Under the pieces are notes generated by a model. It was not told the origin of the DNA. It saw only the letters and a list, made by a program, of their open reading frames with translations, and did no database searches. Below are positions 56,508-64,000 of a stretch of 64,000 bases of DNA, in pieces; position 1 is the first letter of the stretch; every line of letters begins with the position of its first letter. The DNA comes from CBDIHH01 sp965279095 (GTDB lineage: Bacteria; Pseudomonadota; Alphaproteobacteria; Caulobacterales; Caulobacteraceae). The position numbers and the translations under genes are program-made. The DNA is taken from assembly GCA_965279095.1 (NCBI GenBank), contig CBDIHH010000002.1:62001-126000 (forward strand), written 5' to 3'.

Positions 56508-57530
56508 ATGCTGATCGACATCCACGCCCACCTGCTGACCAAGGGCATGATGGGCCGTGATCCCTTCTGGGGCCCGTTCATGAAGGTGCAGGGGCTGACG
56601 GTGGGACACTTCTCCCTGGGCACCAAGCAGCCGTCGAAGGCCGCCAACGACCAGGAGGCCGAGGACAATCTGCTGCGCCGGATGACCCACCAGGGACGCC
56701 GCCAGCTCATGGCCGAGCGCGGCGTCGATCGGCTGATGGTGTCCGTGCCGTCGCATTGCTTCATGTATTGGGCCGGGGCGTTCGGCAACGACTACGCCCG
56801 TATCTGCAATGACGAGATGGCCGCCTTTTGTCGCGAGGATCCCGAGCACTTCGACTTCTGGGCGCACGCCAACCTCGCCGATCCCGCCGAGGCGGTGCGC
56901 GAGATCGAGCGGGCGGTGCGGACCCTGGGCGCCCGCGGCGTCTGCATGGGCGGCTCCAACTTCGACGGCATCGAGGTCTGGGACGAGCGGCTGTTCCCGG
57001 TCTGGGAGGTGATCCAAGCCCTGGACGTCCCCATCATGGTCCACGGCTACAACCAGTCGATCTACTGGGGGGAAAAGCACACCGAGGACCGGTTCGAGAC
57101 CACGTCGGTGGTGGGCGACCTCGTCGATGAGACCCTGTTCTTCTGGAACCTGATCTGCGGCGGCGCCCTGGACGCCTTCCCGAACCTGAAGGTCTATATC
57201 AACCATGCCGGCGGCATGGCGGTGTTCCAGCTCGGCCGGCTGAACGACCTCAACCGCTCGATGGCGCCGGACAGCCGCAACAAGAAGCCGCTGATCGACT
57301 ACCTGCCCAACTTCTACTTCGATCTCGACGTTCATCATCCGGCCCTGCGCCGGGCCCTGGTGGAGGTCGTCGGGGCGGACAATATCGTCTACGGCAGCAA
57401 CTTCGGCGGCGCCTATGACAACGGCGATCTCACCGAGGGGATCGGCCTGTCGGAGGCGGACCGGGCCAAGATCCGCTGCGGCAACGCCATCCGCCTGCTG
57501 AAGCTGACCCCGACCCTGACCCCGACCTAG
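56508..57530 (+). CDS. ACMSD-type amidohydrolase family protein 1
   Basis: A 340-residue amidohydrolase-superfamily protein of the ACMSD/gamma-resorcylate decarboxylase group. The N-terminal metal motif is LIDIHAHLL, other His ligands lie in IMVHGYN and VYINHAGG. The C-terminal position usually held by a catalytic Asp (GSDFP-type) reads YGSNFGG with Asn. It ends in a tandem LTPTLTPT coded by a repeated 12-bp unit. Decarboxylation or hydration of an aromatic acid is expected by family; the Asp-to-Asn change raises doubt. It follows the GST gene by 25 bp. Confidence 0.8.
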   Translation: MLIDIHAHLLTKGMMGRDPFWGPFMKVQGLTVGHFSLGTKQPSKAANDQEAEDNLLRRMTHQGRRQLMAERGVDRLMVSVPSHCFMYWAGAFGNDYARICNDEMAAFCREDPEHFDFWAHANLADPAEAVREIERAVRTLGARGVCMGGSNFDGIEVWDERLFPVWEVIQALDVPIMVHGYNQSIYWGEKHTEDRFETTSVVGDLVDETLFFWNLICGGALDAFPNLKVYINHAGGMAVFQLGRLNDLNRSMAPDSRNKKPLIDYLPNFYFDLDVHHPALRRALVEVVGADNIVYGSNFGGAYDNGDLTEGIGLSEADRAKIRCGNAIRLLKLTPTLTPT

Positions 57531-58417
57531 CCTGCGGCCGCCGCCTGGACGGAGGCCTTGCGACCGCGGCTCTGCGCCAGCACCACGCCCGCGACGATCA
57601 GGGCCCCGCCGACCACATCGACGGGGCCGAGCCGCTCGCCAAGCATCGCCACCGCCAGCACGGCGGTGAACAGCGGTGACAGGTTCATGAATACGGCGAT
57701 GCGGGCGGCGCCGATGCGCGGCAGGCTCCAGTTCCACAGGCCGGGGGCCAGGGCCGAGGCGAACAGTCCGGCGTAGAGGATCAGGGGCGCATTGCGGGCG
57801 GTGATCTGCACCGACGGCGCCAGCAGGAAGGGGGTCAGCAGCAGGCTCAGGCCCACCAGGATCTGCACATAGAGGGACACCCAGGTGGGGAGGGGGAGGG
57901 CCCAGCGCTTCAGCAGGATGTTGTAGACGGCATAGCTGAGGGCGGCCCCGAGCATCATCAGCTCGCCGACGCCGACCCCGTGGCTGAGCAAGGCGGCCGG
58001 GTCACCGCCGCTGATCAGCAGCACCAGGCCCGCGAAGGACAGCAGCGCGCCGAACCAGACCATCGGCGTGGGCCAGGCGCGGAAGACCGCGGCCGACAGC
58101 AGGATGGTCATCAGGGGCATGGTCCCCAACAGCAGCCCCAGGGTCGTCGCCGTCACCGTGCGGGCGGCGTAGTAGGCCAGGGACTGGTAGGCGGCCATGC
58201 CCAGGGCGCCGAGGATCGCAAGCTGCCAGAAGTGACGACGCACCAGGGCCCTGTGCGTCCAGGCGCCCCGCGCCGCTAAGGGCGTCAGCACGATCAGGGC
58301 CACGACCCAACGGTAGAAGGAGATCGCGGCCGGGTCGATGGCGCCGACGGCCATGCGGTTGACCACATTGCTGCCGGCCCAGATCAGCGCGCACAGGACG
58401 GGCAGGCCATAGATCAT
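57527..58417 (-). CDS. EamA/DMT-family transporter
   Basis: A 296-residue membrane protein with ten hydrophobic segments in two EamA repeats: LPVLCALIWAGSNVVNRMA at the start and LFTAVLAVAMLGERLGPVD near the end. The substrate is unknown. It is convergent with the ACMSD-type gene, overlapping its stop by 4 bp, and divergent from the MFS gene with a shared promoter region. Confidence 0.87.
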   Translation of the reverse strand: MIYGLPVLCALIWAGSNVVNRMAVGAIDPAAISFYRWVVALIVLTPLAARGAWTHRALVRRHFWQLAILGALGMAAYQSLAYYAARTVTATTLGLLLGTMPLMTILLSAAVFRAWPTPMVWFGALLSFAGLVLLISGGDPAALLSHGVGVGELMMLGAALSYAVYNILLKRWALPLPTWVSLYVQILVGLSLLLTPFLLAPSVQITARNAPLILYAGLFASALAPGLWNWSLPRIGAARIAVFMNLSPLFTAVLAVAMLGERLGPVDVVGGALIVAGVVLAQSRGRKASVQAAAAG

Positions 58418-58438
58418 CGGATTATTGTTCTCCTACCA

Positions 58439-58449
58439 GAATGCTATTC
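58439..58449. promoter_or_regulatory. Putative regulator-binding site in the EamA/MFS divergent promoter
   Basis: GAATGCTATTC, a perfect GAAT-N3-ATTC inverted repeat. It lies 22 bp from the EamA ATG and 69 bp from the MFS start. It is the cleanest copy of the element seen at 52208 and 54233. Confidence 0.45.
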
Positions 58450-58517
58450 GGCTTGTAGAATTAGGCCGATAGTTTTAGCTTTCTCCCAAGCGCTGCCAAG
58501 GCGCACGGGAGGATACC

Positions 58518-59846
58518 TTGCCTGATCCGGGCGGCGACCTAAGCGGGGGTGCGGCGAGCGCCGCCGCGAGTCCCCCCGCGCCCCGCAGCGTCATCCCGCG
58601 CGCCGCCTGGCACACCCTCGTGGTGTTGACCCTCGTCTATGTCTCCAACGCCATCGACCGGTCGGCCATGTCGATCGTCATCGAGCCGGTGAAGCGGGAG
58701 TTCGGCCTTTCAGACGGCCAGCTGGGGCTGCTCACCGGCCTGGCCTTCGGCCTGACCTACGCCCTTGCCGGGATTCCCCTCGGCATGCTCGTGGACAGGG
58801 TCAACCGCCGCAATCTGCTGGCGGGCCTGCTGACCATCTGGAGCGGTTGCACCGCCCTTTGCGGCCTGTCCACCAACTATGTCGGCCTGGTCTCGGCAAG
58901 GCTGGCGGTCGGCGCGGCGGAATCCGCGGCCGCCCCGACGGCCATGTCGATGATCGCCGATCTCTTTCCCAAGGACCGGCGGTCCACAGCCATCGGCGTC
59001 TTCTGGGCCAGCACGGCCATCGGCACCGCCACCAGCCTGATGCTGGGCGGGGTGATCGCTGCCCACTACGGGTGGCGGGCGGTGTTCTTCGTCGCCGGCG
59101 TACCAGGGCTGCTGCTGGCGGCGATCCTGTTCCTGACCGTCAAGGAGCCCCGCCGCGAACGGGACGCTCCGGGCCATGCCCGGGAGGCGGCGCCCTCGCT
59201 GATCGAGACCATCCGCTACGTGGTCAAGGCGCCGGTGGTCTTCCACGCCATGGCCGGGATCGGCCTGAATTCCCTGGCGATGTCGGGGGTGCCGGTGTGG
59301 GCGGCCTCGTTCCTGGTGCGGACCCAAGGCTTCACCCTGCCGCAGGCCGGGCTGATGGCCGGCCTGGGCGTCGGCATATTCGGGGCCATGGGATCCCTGG
59401 TCGGCGGGCCCCTTGGCGACCGCTTCGTCGGACGCGGCGGCATGAGCGCCCTGCCGCTCGCGCCCCTGGCGGCCACGGTGCTGGCGGTGGTGTCGGGCCT
59501 GGTCTTCGCCCTCGGCTCGAGCCTGTGGGTCGTCGCCTTCGGCTTCATCGTCTTCGAGATCGCGTCGCGGGCCCACACGGCCCCGGCCTATAATCTGCTG
59601 GTCAGCGGGGTCGAGCCGCGCATGCGCGGCGTGGTGGTCTCGGCCGTGCAGGCGGTGACCAACCTGGTCGGCTACGGCGCCGGCCCGGTGATCGTCGGCG
59701 TGGTCAGCGACCGCGTCGGCGGCCCCCTGTCCCTCAAGATCGGCGTGGCCACCGTGATGGTCTTCAGCGCCTGGGCGGCCCTGCACTTCCTGCTCGCCTG
59801 GCGCGCCGCGCGGCGGGCCGACGCCGAACGCGCGATCATTCGGTGA
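58518..59846 (+). CDS. MFS transporter
   Basis: A 442-residue major facilitator with about 12 membrane segments. SNAIDRSAMSIVIEPVKREF and DGQLGLLTGLAFGLTYALAG start the first half; the A-motif loop is GMLVDRVNRRNLL. It is of the sugar/aromatic-acid (Spinster-like) type. It starts at TTG 58518 with GGGAGGA upstream. The stop overlaps the next start, coupling it to the second amidohydrolase, which hints that it imports that enzyme's substrate. Confidence 0.85.
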   Translation: MPDPGGDLSGGAASAAASPPAPRSVIPRAAWHTLVVLTLVYVSNAIDRSAMSIVIEPVKREFGLSDGQLGLLTGLAFGLTYALAGIPLGMLVDRVNRRNLLAGLLTIWSGCTALCGLSTNYVGLVSARLAVGAAESAAAPTAMSMIADLFPKDRRSTAIGVFWASTAIGTATSLMLGGVIAAHYGWRAVFFVAGVPGLLLAAILFLTVKEPRRERDAPGHAREAAPSLIETIRYVVKAPVVFHAMAGIGLNSLAMSGVPVWAASFLVRTQGFTLPQAGLMAGLGVGIFGAMGSLVGGPLGDRFVGRGGMSALPLAPLAATVLAVVSGLVFALGSSLWVVAFGFIVFEIASRAHTAPAYNLLVSGVEPRMRGVVVSAVQAVTNLVGYGAGPVIVGVVSDRVGGPLSLKIGVATVMVFSAWAALHFLLAWRAARRADAERAIIR

Positions 59847-60859
59847 TCCGTCGTCTGCAGTGCTCGATCTGCGCCCTTGTGGGCCGTCGGCGCGGCGGCG
59901 TCATCGACATCCACGCCCACATCCAGGTCCCCGCCTATCTCGAGGTGTTGGCCAGGGTCGGGGTCCGCCGGCCCAGCTTTGGCCCGCCCCCGGCCGGGCC
60001 GCAGCCGCCGTCGCCGGCCTCCGACAGCGACGAGGCCCTGGCTCTGCGCCTGCGGATGATGGACGGGGCGGGGGTCAGCCAGCAGGTGCTGTCGCCGACC
60101 CTGGCGCCCTATGCGCCGGACGCGGACGCGGCGGTCAGGGCGGCGCGCCTGGTCAATGATCGGCATGCCGAGCTGGGGCGGCGGTTTCCTGGGCGGCTGG
60201 CGTCGTTCGTCTCCCTGCCGCTGCCGCACCTGGAGGCGTCCATGGCCGAGCTTCGCCGGGGCCTCGACGACCTCGGCATGGCCGGGGTGACCCTGCAGTG
60301 TTCGTGCCTGGGCGTGTCCATCGCCGATCCCCGCTTCGAGCCGCTGTTCGCCGAGCTGCACCGGCGGCGCAGCGTGCTGTTCCTGCACCCGGCCGTGAAC
60401 GGCCTGGCGTCGCCCCTGGTCAAAGACTTCGGCCTGGCCGGCGCCGCCGGGCCGCTGCTGGAGGACGCCGTCGTGGCCATGCAGCTGATGGTGCGCGGGA
60501 TCCCCCAGCGCTACGGGGGCATCCGCATCGTCATCCCGCACCTGGGGGGCGGGCTGGCCACCATGCTCGATCGCCTCGACAACCAGCTGCCGCAGTTTAC
60601 CCCCGGCTTCATCGGCCGACCCAGCGAGATCGCGCGGGGGTTCTGGTACGACACCATTTCGCACGGCTCGCGTGCCGGCCTGCGCGCGGCGGTGGACGCT
60701 TTCGGCTCAGGTCGCCTTGTGCCCGGCAGCGATTTTCCGGTGCTGAACACCTTCGAGCCCTATGCGGACACCATCGGCTATGTCGCCAAGGCAGGTCTGC
60801 GCCGACGTGACGCCGACGCGATTCTCTACGCCAACGCCCCGCGGCTGCTCAAACTCTAG
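59843..60859 (+). CDS. ACMSD-type amidohydrolase family protein 2
   Basis: A 338-residue homologue of the protein at 56508, with the metal motif VIDIHAHIQVP, His in LFLHPAV and IVIPHLGGG, and the expected C-terminal Asp in PGSDFPVLN. The full ligand set suggests an active metal-dependent decarboxylase or hydratase. Starts at GTG 59843 overlapping the MFS stop. The first 18 residues may be an artefact of start choice. Confidence 0.85.
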   Translation: MIRRLQCSICALVGRRRGGVIDIHAHIQVPAYLEVLARVGVRRPSFGPPPAGPQPPSPASDSDEALALRLRMMDGAGVSQQVLSPTLAPYAPDADAAVRAARLVNDRHAELGRRFPGRLASFVSLPLPHLEASMAELRRGLDDLGMAGVTLQCSCLGVSIADPRFEPLFAELHRRRSVLFLHPAVNGLASPLVKDFGLAGAAGPLLEDAVVAMQLMVRGIPQRYGGIRIVIPHLGGGLATMLDRLDNQLPQFTPGFIGRPSEIARGFWYDTISHGSRAGLRAAVDAFGSGRLVPGSDFPVLNTFEPYADTIGYVAKAGLRRRDADAILYANAPRLLKL

Positions 60860-60867
60860 GTGACGCC

Positions 60868-61608
60868 ATGCCCGTCAATACCCGCACCATCACCCTGACC
60901 GGCGCCGACGGCGGACCGCTGCCGGCCTTCGTGGCTGAGCCGGATGGGGCGGGGCCCTGGCCGGCCATCGTCTTCGGCCAGGAGGCGATGGGCATCAACG
61001 ACTTCGGCCGCGACATCGCCGTCCGCATGGCCGAGCGCGGGTTCGTCACCATCACCCCCGACTACTACCGGGGGACGGGACCCTCCCGTCCCGACGACTA
61101 CACAGACTTCTCCGAAGTGATGACCGCCATCGGCGCCCTGGATTTCCGGCAGGCCGCGTTCGACCTCCTGGCCGCCGCGGACTGGCTGCGCGGCGAGGCC
61201 CGCGTGGATAGCGAGGCGATCGCGGTGTGGGGCTATTGCACCGGCGGGACCCTGGCTCTGATGGCCGCCTGCCTGGACCGTCGCTTCGCCGCCGCGGTGC
61301 TCTATTTCCCCAGCCAGCCCCGCTTCGAGGCCCTGGACGCCCGGCATCCCGCGCATCCGGTCGACATGGTCTGGAGCCTGGCCTGCCCGGTGCTGCTGAT
61401 CTACGGGGACCAGGATCCGCTGATGCCGCCCGATCTGCTCGCGGACCTGCGCGGGCGATTCGACCAATGGGGCATCGACGCCGACATCCGCCTTTATCCG
61501 GGCGCCAGCCATGCCTTCACCGCGCCCGCGCCGCACATGCATCACGCCGAGGCCACCATCGGGGCCTGGGACGCGGCCACTGCCTTCGTGGACCGCCTGA
61601 AACGCTGA
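60868..61608 (+). CDS. Dienelactone hydrolase family protein
   Basis: A 246-residue alpha/beta hydrolase with the DLH triad: Cys124 (GYCTGG), Asp183 (GDQDPL) and His215 (GASHAF), and the conserved Glu39 in GQEAMG. DLHs open dienelactones in aromatic degradation. It follows the amidohydrolase gene by 8 bp on the same strand, so MFS-amidohydrolase-DLH is likely one operon. Confidence 0.9.
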   Translation: MPVNTRTITLTGADGGPLPAFVAEPDGAGPWPAIVFGQEAMGINDFGRDIAVRMAERGFVTITPDYYRGTGPSRPDDYTDFSEVMTAIGALDFRQAAFDLLAAADWLRGEARVDSEAIAVWGYCTGGTLALMAACLDRRFAAAVLYFPSQPRFEALDARHPAHPVDMVWSLACPVLLIYGDQDPLMPPDLLADLRGRFDQWGIDADIRLYPGASHAFTAPAPHMHHAEATIGAWDAATAFVDRLKR

Positions 61609-61675
61609 TCCCAAACGACGAACGCCGCCCCCGCGGTTGGCGGGAGCGGCGCTAATCTCGCGGCCGATCGGCGTG

Positions 61676-63334
61676 TCAGCCGGCCTTGCGCGCCTTGCAG
61701 GACCAGTTGGCGGCGTCATACACGGCGCCGTCGACCTTGGCCTTGGCGCTGTCGAACACGGCGACCTGCGGGAACGGGCACAGCATGAAGTCGCGCGACG
61801 AGCCGGTCGGCGGCGGCACCAGCACCCCCGAGACGACCTGGGTCTTGGGATCGGCGAACAACAGCTTCTGGCGGTCGACGCCGCGGTGGGCGACGACGGG
61901 ACCGGGCGTCTTGTTGCTCTCGACCCAGCTGACCAGTTCCTGCATCAGCATGTCCGGCGCGTCGCCCGGGCCCGTGCCCGAACCACAGTGGCCCATGCCC
62001 GGCACACGATAGAAGCTGGCGAACGACCCCATGGCGCTCATCCCGCCGACCTTGGCGGCGGCGTCGCGGTAGTACTGCTCCATCTCGGTATCGATGCAGC
62101 AGGGATCGCTGACCCCGTTCCACATCAGCACCTTGCCGCCGTCCTTCTTGTAGCCGCGCAGGTCGGCCGAATAGGGCCAGCCGAAGTCCAGCTTCTTGGT
62201 CGCGGCCCACCAGGCGTCGATGGTCGCCTGGTCGTTCAGGTTCATCTTCATGACGTCGTAGTCGGGGCCGAACAGGACCTTGGCGAGGGAGCTGCCGATC
62301 ACATAGCCGGCCGAGGACTTGCCCATGTTCTCCACGGTCGGGGCGTCCGACCAGGGCGGGGGCACGGCGCCCATGAAGCCCGACCAGACGCTCATGTTGG
62401 ACACCGGGAAGCCGACCTTGATCAGGCCCTTGGGGCTGCGCGGGCCGGCGACGATAGCCTTGATGCTCTTGAGCTCAGGCGCCGTCAGGCAGTCGGCGGC
62501 GTCGCCGCCCTTGCACTGCAGGGCGTCGAAGTCGAACTTGCAGGCCGTGTGGTCCTGGATGATGTCGTCCTTGGCGCCGTCGAGCATGTCGCAGGCGGCC
62601 GTCACCTTCTTGTCGACCATGGCGAATTTGGCGGGCGACACCCAGGCGCCGGGTTCGCGAGCCATCTGCTGGGCCGCATTGATGAAGGCGAGCATGGTCG
62701 CCGAGCTGCGGCCGCCCGGGGCGCCGAGCAGGACGCCGTCATAGTCCTCCGGATGGCGCTCGATGGCCTCGGTGGTCATCCGGCCGCCGCCGGAGCAGCC
62801 GGACGTGTAGCGGTAGAACCGGTCGACGCCGTAGTAGGCCTTGGTGATCTGTTGGGTGGCGACGGCGGTCACGTGGGCGCCGCGGTCGATGTGGTCGCGG
62901 GCCTTGGCCGGATCGCTCAGGAAGCTCCAGTCGAGGATGTGGCCGGTGTGGCCGGTGTCGGTCCCGGCGACCGCGAAGCCCTTGTACAGGGGATTGCCGG
63001 CGGGGATCTGCGAGTCGGAGGGCACATAGCCGGCGGCTCCGCCCATGCCGATGAAATAGTAGCGCTTGGCCCAGTCCTTGTCGGGCAGCTGGAGCCTGAA
63101 GTTGACCCGGTTGGGCCCGGGGTTGGTGGTGGTGATGTAGCCGTCGATGCGGCAGTGGGCCACCGGGGCGGCGGTGGGAACGGCCGAGACGATGACCGCC
63201 CCGGCGGGCGCCATCGCCTGGATGGCGGCGGTCTCGCAGGTCATCGCCGCCGACGCGGGGGCGCTGTGGAAGGCGGCCAGCGCCCCTATGGCGCCGGCGC
63301 AGGCCAGCAGCCTGGTTCTCATGGTGCGTGTCAC
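61676..63334 (-). CDS. Tannase/feruloyl esterase family protein
   Basis: A 552-residue exported esterase. A signal peptide (residues 1-30, ending SAPASAA) precedes the fold. The nucleophile Ser is in TSGCSGGGR, Asp in NGVSDPCC and His in PGMGHCGSG. The many Cys fit the disulfide pairing of this family (Cys next to the catalytic Ser and His). It cleaves phenolic-acid esters outside the cytoplasm. GTG 63334 has AGGGAGGA upstream; ATG 63322 is an alternative. It is convergent with the DLH gene. Confidence 0.88.
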   Translation of the reverse strand: MTRTMRTRLLACAGAIGALAAFHSAPASAAMTCETAAIQAMAPAGAVIVSAVPTAAPVAHCRIDGYITTTNPGPNRVNFRLQLPDKDWAKRYYFIGMGGAAGYVPSDSQIPAGNPLYKGFAVAGTDTGHTGHILDWSFLSDPAKARDHIDRGAHVTAVATQQITKAYYGVDRFYRYTSGCSGGGRMTTEAIERHPEDYDGVLLGAPGGRSSATMLAFINAAQQMAREPGAWVSPAKFAMVDKKVTAACDMLDGAKDDIIQDHTACKFDFDALQCKGGDAADCLTAPELKSIKAIVAGPRSPKGLIKVGFPVSNMSVWSGFMGAVPPPWSDAPTVENMGKSSAGYVIGSSLAKVLFGPDYDVMKMNLNDQATIDAWWAATKKLDFGWPYSADLRGYKKDGGKVLMWNGVSDPCCIDTEMEQYYRDAAAKVGGMSAMGSFASFYRVPGMGHCGSGTGPGDAPDMLMQELVSWVESNKTPGPVVAHRGVDRQKLLFADPKTQVVSGVLVPPPTGSSRDFMLCPFPQVAVFDSAKAKVDGAVYDAANWSCKARKAG

Positions 63335-63368
63335 GATGGTCCTCCCTGGATGGTTCTGTTTTGGTTGG

Positions 63369-64000
63369 TCAGCTGACGACGATCCGCGCCGACGCCAGGT
63401 TCTCGAGCTGGCGGCGCGCGGCGGGATCGCCCTGGCGGTTGAGCCGCACACGGCAGGCGACGAAATAGGTCCCCGGCGCGTCGAAGCTGTGGGTGGTCGA
63501 GAGGGTCAGTCCCGTCTGGCCGGGGGCCACCTCGGCCGCCAGGGCGAAGCGGCCCGAGGCGTCCAGGTCCCATTGCGCCTGGGTGAAGGTTCCGGCGCCG
63601 GGCGGCGCCTCAGCCCTGGCGACAAGGGTGACCGGTTCGCCGACCTTCACCTCGGCGCGGACATGGCCGTTGGCTGTCACCTCGACCACCGGCTGCACGC
63701 CGCCGCGCTCGGCGGCGGTGGGGGGCAGGCTGACCTTGCCGTCGGCGAAGTCGTAGGTGGTCTCCGCCGGCGGAACGCCCGTCTCGACCCAGGTCGCCAG
63801 GTCGACGAGCCCCTGCTCGATGATCGGCATGTAGTCGATCAGCCAGGTGTTGGTGGCGCGCTTGGGATTGGCCGGCAGCAGCATCGGCGGCACGTGTTCG
63901 GCGTTCTGGGTCCACTGCAGGCGGAACCGCTCCCGCGCCTTTTCCGGCCCCTGCACCGCCTCGACGGCGCGCTTGTAGATCACCCCCTGGGGCGGCCACA
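63369..64000 (-). CDS. C-terminal part of an exported or membrane protein of unknown family
   Basis: The frame is open to the window edge, so the N terminus is missing. The visible 210 residues start WPPQGVIYKRAVEAVQGPEK and include YMPIIEQGLVDLATWVETG and a beta-rich region with VEVTANGHVRAEVKVGEPV and SFDAPGTYFVACRVRLNR, resembling a PKD/Ig-like module. It is upstream of the tannase-type gene by 34 bp on the same strand, so the two are likely cotranscribed. Function is not recognised. Confidence 0.6.
   Translation of the reverse strand, partial: WPPQGVIYKRAVEAVQGPEKARERFRLQWTQNAEHVPPMLLPANPKRATNTWLIDYMPIIEQGLVDLATWVETGVPPAETTYDFADGKVSLPPTAAERGGVQPVVEVTANGHVRAEVKVGEPVTLVARAEAPPGAGTFTQAQWDLDASGRFALAAEVAPGQTGLTLSTTHSFDAPGTYFVACRVRLNRQGDPAARRQLENLASARIVVS

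Overview
The window reads as chromosome from a GC-rich alphaproteobacterium, most likely a Caulobacterales member close to Caulobacter or Phenylobacterium (inference). The support is an alphaproteobacterial-type SOS box (GAAC-N7-GAAC) before recA, an F1-ATPase zeta-type protein (DUF1476), an HWE histidine kinase, the split purS/purQ/purL system, eukaryote-type NADP isocitrate dehydrogenase, and many palindromic intergenic repeats. Genes are dense, often with 4-bp ATGA or GTGA overlaps. No integrase, transposase, prophage or CRISPR array was found.

Region 1 (1-45 kb) is mostly housekeeping. It opens with the end of holC, an I78-inhibitor lipoprotein, an RsmC-like methyltransferase and an RsuA-type pseudouridine synthase. 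A signalling trio follows: a hybrid PAS kinase, a single-domain response regulator and a GAF-PAS-HWE kinase. Next come recA and alaS, a phytase-like autotransporter, icd, a TrmJ-type methyltransferase, ogt and rpsD. The bolA - AKR-like - grxD group and the purine genes purL, purQ, purS, purC and purB come next, with pirin, an L,D-transpeptidase and DUF1476 among them. Glutathione transferases, an AraC regulator, radC, chorismate mutase, an MFS pump, map, an SDR and sfsA lead to tRNA-Leu(UAA).

Region 2 (45-64 kb) is an accessory catabolic block starting just after the tRNA. A minus-strand six-gene operon encodes a ferredoxin, a P450cam-like cytochrome P450, a GMC oxidoreductase, an aldehyde dehydrogenase, a 3-hydroxyisobutyrate dehydrogenase-type enzyme and an SDR. 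Around it lie a fumarylacetoacetate-hydrolase-family enzyme, two MDR reductases, a PQQ-type sugar dehydrogenase fused to cytochrome c, a glutathione transferase, two ACMSD-type amidohydrolases, an EamA and an MFS transporter, a dienelactone hydrolase and a tannase/feruloyl-esterase-type enzyme. A ring-type or terpenoid-like substrate that is hydroxylated, oxidised and then opened or decarboxylated would fit; this is inference. Three promoter regions in the block share a GAATGCT-containing element, suggesting one regulator that is not encoded in the window.

Points most worth a second look are: the AKR-like protein that lacks its catalytic residues between bolA and grxD; the shared GAATGCT element; the phytase-like passenger fused to an autotransporter barrel; the two copies of a 116-119 bp palindromic element; two EcfG-like promoters; and an amidohydrolase with Asn where the metal-binding Asp is expected.
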